This document shows, piece by piece, positions 14,101 to 18,614 of a DNA stretch of 18,614 nucleotides (the first letter of the stretch is position 1; each line of letters opens with the position of its first letter). The notes beneath the pieces were generated by a model, which was not told where the DNA came from, did no database searches, and worked only from the letters and a program-made list of their open reading frames with translations. The position numbers were made by a program, and so were the translations under genes. Source of the DNA: an uncultured bacterium (GTDB lineage: Bacteria; Bacillota_I; Bacilli_A; RFN20; CAG-826); the NCBI GenBank assembly GCA_949290725.1, contig CASEST010000050.1, forward strand, positions 1-18,614. Reading direction: 5' to 3'.

Positions 14101-14132
14101 AACTACTAATCGTTAGTAGTTATTTTATTATA
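14101..14132 (-). promoter_or_regulatory. -10 TATAAT followed by a perfect hairpin in the serpin-like gene leader
   Basis: On the minus strand TATAAT (14132-14127) is followed by a perfect 9-bp inverted repeat, AACTACTAA and TTAGTAGTT around a 3-nt centre (14121-14101). Next come ATTTTTAAAA and the ATG at 14090. The repeat plus T-run could terminate the upstream isomerase-like gene, whose stop is at 14158. If the -10 is used, the same hairpin would form the very 5' end of the serpin-like mRNA. The -35 match is poor. Confidence 0.5.
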
Positions 14133-14157
14133 AATTAATTTTTTATTTTTTTAAGGA

Positions 14158-15348
14158 TTATTTGACTTCTTTTAACCCGAAATTTAATAAATATTCTCTA
14201 ATTTTATCTTTATTATCTCCATAAATTATTAGATGATGGTTACCTAAAGAGCGTTTTAAGAAGTAAGTGATATCATCATTTAATTTAATTTTAATTTGAG
14301 TACGACATAAATTTAATTCGTTTAAATTTTCTTTAATTTTACCACTTAAACAAACAAAACTGTCTAAAGTTGGGGAAATACGAAAAATATTTACATCAGT
14401 TTCATCCATCTCACCTTTTATTCCAACACCAATTTTAGATTCAAAATGAGTATCAAATTTATATGATTTGGTCATTTTTAGTGGAATGGTACAATGCGCC
14501 AAAATAATTTCATTATTAATTACATCAATTCGTGATGGATTAGCTTGAAAGGAAGGTTTATGAAGGAGATGACGAATAAAGAACATTCCAAGTAAAGAAG
14601 GAATATCGCCTTCACAAGTTCCAATTATTCCTTCATCATTAAATAAAGAAAGAGCGAGGCAAGCCGTTGAATGGACTGTGTCTAATAAATCAAAACAACG
14701 GATTGTAAAACCTTTTAAGTTGTATCGATTAACTAAATTTAATAAAGCTAAATAGATGTGGTAGGCTTTTTTTAACTCATCATAGTTAAAAGTAGCCTTA
14801 AACATCGATGGAGCTAAATCTTCATTATGTTTTTTAATCTCATTTATTAATTCTTGGGTAGAAATATCGACTAATTCAATATTAAAGCGTTCTTTAACTT
14901 CCTTATAATCTACATTTGATGAGATTAACCAATCGCTAGGTTTTCCAATAACTCCTAAACGGTCTGGATGAGCGATTTTATTTGCTAATTCAATAATTCT
15001 TTTAGCGATATATTCATTATCACCATGTAAAACTTCACCTTTAAGATTATTTCTCCTTAAATAAGTTAAAATTTCTAAACTAGCTGCTAATGAGTTATTA
15101 TGACCAAAAGTTAAAAGGATGTAAGGAGCTTTAAATTTAACAATATTTTTTAAAAATTGATTTTCGCTTCCGCCGCTTTCAACTAAGATTAGAGCTAGGT
15201 CACAATCTTCATAAAGCTTATTTAAAGGAACGACGTTAAAACTATAGCCTGTACGTGAGGCCAATGATTCGAGTAATTTATTTCTCTCAGACTCAATAAA
15301 ATTATTATCATGCAATGATGATAAAATTGGATAGATATTTACTTTCAT
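14158..15348 (-). CDS. L-fucose isomerase-related protein (FucI/AraA-like fold), substrate unknown
   Basis: This 396-residue soluble protein resembles the L-fucose isomerase-related proteins of COG2407. The first half has Rossmann-like repeats (I-Y-P-I-L-S, L-A-L-I-L-V-E-S-G-G, P-Y-I-L-L-T-F-G). The second half has candidate metal-site residues: C-F-D (218-220), C-E-G-D (245-248, in the typical T-C-E-G-D-I-P-S-L-L-G-M context) and G-N-H-H (369-372) near the C-terminus. In FucI the manganese ligands are Glu, Asp and His in this order of motifs. It is shorter than true FucI (about 590). No kinase, aldolase or sugar transporter gene lies nearby, so its pathway is unknown. No clear Shine-Dalgarno precedes the ATG, but the N-terminus looks complete. 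Confidence 0.7.
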   Translation of the reverse strand: MKVNIYPILSSLHDNNFIESERNKLLESLASRTGYSFNVVPLNKLYEDCDLALILVESGGSENQFLKNIVKFKAPYILLTFGHNNSLAASLEILTYLRRNNLKGEVLHGDNEYIAKRIIELANKIAHPDRLGVIGKPSDWLISSNVDYKEVKERFNIELVDISTQELINEIKKHNEDLAPSMFKATFNYDELKKAYHIYLALLNLVNRYNLKGFTIRCFDLLDTVHSTACLALSLFNDEGIIGTCEGDIPSLLGMFFIRHLLHKPSFQANPSRIDVINNEIILAHCTIPLKMTKSYKFDTHFESKIGVGIKGEMDETDVNIFRISPTLDSFVCLSGKIKENLNELNLCRTQIKIKLNDDITYFLKRSLGNHHLIIYGDNKDKIREYLLNFGLKEVK

Positions 15349-15377
15349 GACATTATTTTAATTTTATTTATTTCAAA

Positions 15378-15393
15378 ATGAAATTAATTTCAT
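15378..15393. promoter_or_regulatory. Perfect 16-bp palindrome in a divergent intergenic region
   Basis: ATGAAATT followed by AATTTCAT forms a 16-bp palindrome centred between the minus-strand isomerase-like gene and the plus-strand ABC-F gene. TTTCA just to its left (15371-15375) makes a further half-site. It could be an operator for a dimeric regulator, but AT-rich palindromes arise by chance. The 102-bp gap otherwise shows only weak promoter-like boxes (TTGAAA at 15418-15423; GATAAT at 15434-15439). Confidence 0.35.
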
Positions 15394-15450
15394 CTTAATT
15401 TATTTAAATAAATAGTTTTGAAAAATTAAATTTGATAATATTTATTCGTT

Positions 15451-17352
15451 ATGGCTTTAATTTCTTTTACAAATGTAACTAAATATTATGAAAATGATAT
15501 GATTTTAGATCATATTTCTTTTCAAGTTAATAAAAACGAAAAAGTTGCTTTAATCGGTGATAATGGAGCAGGAAAGACAACTATTTTTAAACTGATTTTA
15601 AAAGAGATTGAACCTTCATTAGTTACTAAAGAAGATAAACCAGGTGAAATATCGATAATAAAAGATATAAATATCGGATATTTAGATCAAAACGCAATAA
15701 AAAATATCAATAATACCGTTTTAGAGGAATTAGAAGAGCCTTTTTTAGAATTAAAAAAATTAGAGGATGAGTTTAAAAAGATTAGTGAATTATATGCTTT
15801 AAATAGTAACGATCAAAAAATAAGTGATAAATATAATCAGATGTTAGAAAAGGTTGAATCTTCTCGCGTTTTTTCTTATAAAAATGAAATTGAAACTCTC
15901 GTTTCAAAATTCTCCTTTCCACTAACTATTTTAAATAAGCAAGTAAAATTTCTTAGTGGTGGAGAAAGAATGAAAATTGCTTTTATTAAGCTTCTTTTAT
16001 TTAAATATGATGTTTTATTACTTGATGAACCAACTAATCATCTTGATATTTCAACAATCGAATGGCTTGAAGAATATTTAAAATCCTATCCAGGAACAAT
16101 TATTTTTATTTCACATGACCGTTATTTTATTGAGGCAATTGCTTCTAAAATAATGGAATTAGAAGGTCATCATTTAACGATTTATAATACCACTTATGAG
16201 AATTATTTGGCTGAAAAAGAAAGGAATTATCAGCATTTATTAGAAGTAAGCAAAAGAGAAGAAGAGGAGATGGCTAAATTAAAGAAATTTATTGAATTTT
16301 ATATGCCAAAACCACGTTTCGCTTCTCGCGCCAAAGACCGCGTTAAAAAGTTAGAAAGATTAGAAAAAAATCATGTTATTCAACCAAAAAAGGAAAATCA
16401 TAATATTAAGATAGTTCTTAAAGGTGGGAATTTAAAAAACAAGGAATTAATTGAAGTTAAAAACTTAGTAGTTGGCTATGACTGTCCTCTTTTAAATGAG
16501 ATTAATTTTTCCTTATATGGTAAAGATAAATTAGCAATTATCGGTGATAATGGAATTGGAAAAACCACTTTGATTAAGACGATTTTAAAAGAAATCCCTC
16601 CTTTAAAAGGAGAAATAAAAGAAAAAAGAAAGATTAATTATGGCTATATAAAACAAAATGATTATTCCTTTAAAAAAGGTGAAACCATTTTATCTCATTT
16701 AAGAAATATTTATCCAACTAAAACAGAAAGAGAATTGCGCGGAGCATTGGGAAGATTCCTTTTTAAATCTGATGAAGTTTATAAGGAAGTTTCTTTATTA
16801 TCAAATGGTGAAAAAATGCGCGTTAATTTATGTGCTTTGATGCTATCTAGTTATGATATTTTAATTTTAGATGAACCTACTAATCATCTCGATTTGGTTA
16901 CTAAAGAATGTTTAATCTCAGGGTTAAAAGAATATGAAGGAGCGATTATTTTTATATCTCATGATCGTTATTTTATTAATCAAGTAGCTGATTTTGTTTT
17001 AGCTTTAAGTAAGGATAAAGTTCTTTATTTAGAAGGTAACTATGATGATTTAAAAACTGAAATCGAAGAAGAAAGTAAAGAATTTATTAAATATCAGAAT
17101 GATGAAAAGATTATTAAAGAGAATAAAAATTCTTCTTTAATTTTTGATAAAGACAAAAAGAAGCAGTCTTTATCAAAAAATAAAATTCAAGAATTAGAAA
17201 AAAGAATGGCTGAAATAGAAAGAGATATAGAGACAATTAATACTCTTTTAGAAGAAGATTTCTCTGATTATCGAAAAATAGAAGAGCTAAGCGATAAGAA
17301 GGATGAACTAGAAAAAGAATATTTAGAAATATTAAAGACCTTAGATGCATAA
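15451..17352 (+). CDS. ABC-F family ATPase (ribosome-associated, Uup/YdiF-like)
   Basis: ABC-F proteins have two ATPase domains and no membrane part; characterised members bind the ribosomal E site and affect translation, and some protect against antibiotics. NBD1: Walker A G-D-N-G-A-G-K-T-T (36-44), signature L-S-G-G-E (168-172), Walker B L-L-L-D-E-P-T-N-H-L-D (189-199), H-loop I-S-H-D-R (220-224). The charged inter-domain linker (about 240-320) is of housekeeping type. NBD2: G-D-N-G-I-G-K-T-T (365-373), L-S-N-G-E (450-454), L-I-L-D-E-P-T-N-H-L-D (471-481). The C-terminal part (about 565-633) is a charged coiled coil, as in Uup/YdiF, where it can bind nucleic acid. No Shine-Dalgarno precedes the ATG; the start is fixed by the family N-terminus. 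Which subfamily it belongs to is not decided. Confidence 0.92.
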   Translation: MALISFTNVTKYYENDMILDHISFQVNKNEKVALIGDNGAGKTTIFKLILKEIEPSLVTKEDKPGEISIIKDINIGYLDQNAIKNINNTVLEELEEPFLELKKLEDEFKKISELYALNSNDQKISDKYNQMLEKVESSRVFSYKNEIETLVSKFSFPLTILNKQVKFLSGGERMKIAFIKLLLFKYDVLLLDEPTNHLDISTIEWLEEYLKSYPGTIIFISHDRYFIEAIASKIMELEGHHLTIYNTTYENYLAEKERNYQHLLEVSKREEEEMAKLKKFIEFYMPKPRFASRAKDRVKKLERLEKNHVIQPKKENHNIKIVLKGGNLKNKELIEVKNLVVGYDCPLLNEINFSLYGKDKLAIIGDNGIGKTTLIKTILKEIPPLKGEIKEKRKINYGYIKQNDYSFKKGETILSHLRNIYPTKTERELRGALGRFLFKSDEVYKEVSLLSNGEKMRVNLCALMLSSYDILILDEPTNHLDLVTKECLISGLKEYEGAIIFISHDRYFINQVADFVLALSKDKVLYLEGNYDDLKTEIEEESKEFIKYQNDEKIIKENKNSSLIFDKDKKKQSLSKNKIQELEKRMAEIERDIETINTLLEEDFSDYRKIEELSDKKDELEKEYLEILKTLDA

Positions 17353-17357
17353 TTTTT

Positions 17358-17373
17358 GTTAGGCTTCGCTAAC
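17358..17373 (+). terminator. Weak hairpin after the ABC-F gene
   Basis: GTTAG (17358-17362) pairs with CTAAC (17369-17373) around a GCTTCG loop, 5 bp after the stop. The T-run precedes it and only TTAAATTGTT follows, so it is at best a weak terminator. Confidence 0.35.
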
Positions 17374-17435
17374 TTAAATTGTTCATTTATCGTGATAATT
17401 AACGACTTTTTTAAACAAATTTTTTGAATAATTGA

Positions 17436-17487
17436 TAGAAATTAAATCTCCAAAAATATATAATAATAGTGTTTAAAAATTAAGGAG
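17436..17487 (+). promoter_or_regulatory. Promoter and Shine-Dalgarno of the pyruvate:ferredoxin oxidoreductase gene
   Basis: TAGAAA (17436-17441) and TATAAT (17459-17464) are 17 bp apart, predicting a start near 17471. AAGGAG (17482-17487) then fits the ATG at 17494. An alternative -35, TTGATA at 17432-17437, gives a 21-bp spacer and is less likely. Confidence 0.65.
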
Positions 17488-17493
17488 AAAATT

Positions 17494-18614
17494 ATGGCAG
17501 AAGTTAAAAAACAAATGCTTAGTGTTGATGGTAATACTGCTGCAGCTTTAATGAGTTATAATTTTACTGAAGTTGCTGCAATTTTTCCGATTACTCCATC
17601 ATCACCAATGGCAAATTATGTTGACATTTATGCTTCACAAGGAAAGAAAAACTTTTTCGGAAGCACTGTAAAAGTTGTTGAAATGCAATCTGAAGGTGGA
17701 GCTTCTGGTGCATTACACGGCGCTTTACAAGGTGGTGCTTTAGGAACAACATATACCGCATCTCAAGGCTTACTTTTAATGATTCCTAACGTTTATAAAT
17801 GGTGTGGTGAATTGCTTCCAGCAGTTATGCATGTTAGCGCTAGATCTTTAGCTACACGTGCTCTTTCAATTTTTGGTGACCACCAAGACGTCTATTCAAT
17901 TAGACAAAGCGGAATTGCTTTACTTTGTTCCGATTCTGTTCAAGAAGTTGCTGATTTAGCTAGCGTTGCTCATTTAATCGCAATCGATGCTGAATATCCT
18001 GTTTGCCATTTCTTTGATGGCTTTAGAACATCTCACGAAATTCAAAATGTCGAATTCTTAGCAGATGAAGAATGGAAAAAATTAGTTCCATGGGATAAAG
18101 TTGCTAAATTTAAAGCTAGAGCATTAAATCCACATGGTCATGCTGTTACAAGAGGCGGCGCTGAAAACGACGATATTTATTTCCAAGGTAGAGAAGCCCA
18201 AAATCTTCATTTTGCAAATGTTTTACCTGTCGCTAAAAAATATTTTGAAAAAGTTAGTGAATTAACTGGCAGACATTATGCTCCTTTTGTTTATGAAGGT
18301 GCAGAAGATGCAACTAAGATTATTATTGCTATGGGTTCAGTTAATGAAACAGCATTAGAAGTTGTTACTGACTTAACTAAAAAAGGCGAAAAGGTTGGTA
18401 TGGTTAGAGTTCACCTCTATCGTCCATTCTCTGCTGAAGATTTAGTTGCTACAATCCCTTCAACAGTTAAAAAGATTGCTGTTTTGGATAGAACAAAAGA
18501 ATTAGGAAGTGTTGGAGAAGCTTTATATGAGGATGTTTGCTCTGCATTAGTCTTAAAAGGTAGAACTGATATCGAAGTCATTGGCGGTAGATATGGTTTA
18601 TCTTCTAAAGATAC
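17494..18614 (+). CDS. nifJ: Pyruvate:ferredoxin (flavodoxin) oxidoreductase, N-terminal part (runs off the window)
   Basis: The frame is open for 373 codons to the window edge. PFOR oxidatively decarboxylates pyruvate to acetyl-CoA and CO2, reducing ferredoxin, using thiamine pyrophosphate and iron-sulfur clusters in the cytoplasm of anaerobes. The visible part covers domain I and much of the next region: F-P-I-T-P-S-S-P-M-A (31-40, usually Y-P-I-T-P-S-S), E-M-Q-S-E-G-G-A (63-70), T-A-S-Q-G-L-L-L-M (88-96) and A-R-S-L-A-T-R-A-L-S-I-F-G-D-H-Q-D-V (116-133). Later come G-S-V-N-E-T-A, R-P-F-S and V-L-D-R-T-K-E. Full-length enzymes are about 1,170-1,200 residues, so about two thirds, including the ferredoxin-type clusters and the TPP-binding domain, is missing. 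Codons look like those of a highly expressed gene. Confidence 0.95.
   Translation, partial: MAEVKKQMLSVDGNTAAALMSYNFTEVAAIFPITPSSPMANYVDIYASQGKKNFFGSTVKVVEMQSEGGASGALHGALQGGALGTTYTASQGLLLMIPNVYKWCGELLPAVMHVSARSLATRALSIFGDHQDVYSIRQSGIALLCSDSVQEVADLASVAHLIAIDAEYPVCHFFDGFRTSHEIQNVEFLADEEWKKLVPWDKVAKFKARALNPHGHAVTRGGAENDDIYFQGREAQNLHFANVLPVAKKYFEKVSELTGRHYAPFVYEGAEDATKIIIAMGSVNETALEVVTDLTKKGEKVGMVRVHLYRPFSAEDLVATIPSTVKKIAVLDRTKELGSVGEALYEDVCSALVLKGRTDIEVIGGRYGLSSKD

Noticed and set aside
1..18614. Prophage, insertion sequence, transposon or tRNA/rRNA genes
   Set aside because: No transposase, integrase, terminal inverted repeats, tRNA cloverleaf or rRNA signatures were seen; the genes are chromosomal housekeeping and transport genes with uniform composition.

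Overview
The window is AT-rich DNA from a low-GC, Gram-positive-type bacterium. The gene order rpsF-ssb-rpsR / gdpP-rplI-dnaB is the conserved Bacillota/Mollicutes block usually found near the chromosome origin. The partial pyruvate:ferredoxin oxidoreductase at the right end points to an anaerobe. A reduced, host- or gut-associated Bacilli/Mollicutes-like lineage fits, but this is inference. Tryptophan is TGG throughout. All completed genes stop at TAA or TAG and none at TGA, so the code appears standard with TGA avoided as a stop.

Layout. (1) 1-1146: rpsF, ssb and rpsR, with a structured leader and a strong terminator. (2) 1147-6400: gdpP (c-di-AMP phosphodiesterase), rplI, dnaB, a WalJ/YycJ-type metallo-hydrolase and rlmH, nearly gap-free. 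The promoter in front of gdpP overlaps a perfect 24-bp palindrome. (3) 6440-6790: a small unknown gene with its own promoter signal and a terminator. (4) 6900-12763: a four-gene nucleoside-type ABC importer operon (BMP-family lipoprotein, double-NBD ATPase, two permeases). It has its own promoter and a roughly 177-nt leader holding a three-way-junction RNA and an intrinsic terminator, and it ends in a long, probably bidirectional terminator. (5) 12786-15348, minus strand: a serpin-like lipoprotein and an L-fucose-isomerase-related protein. (6) 15451-17352: an ABC-F ATPase. (7) 17494-end: the 5' third of a pyruvate:ferredoxin oxidoreductase gene.

Most interesting system. The leader of the importer operon folds by eye into P1/P2/P3 with two hairpin loops that can kiss through GG/CC, as in purine (guanine/adenine/2'-deoxyguanosine) riboswitches. 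The C at the specificity position of J3/1 is kept, but the ligand-contacting J2/3 strand is not canonical. The 3' strand of P1 can also pair with the 5' arm of the downstream terminator, giving a plausible OFF switch for nucleoside uptake. Within the same operon the ATPase carries an unusual insertion of about 110 residues, rich in aromatic and hydrophobic residues, in its second nucleotide-binding domain. A perfect 13-bp hairpin without a U-tract separates the binding-protein gene from the ATPase gene, probably to set unequal expression. The minus-strand serpin-like lipoprotein, with an Asn-rich low-complexity segment where a reactive-centre loop would be, is the second distinctive element.
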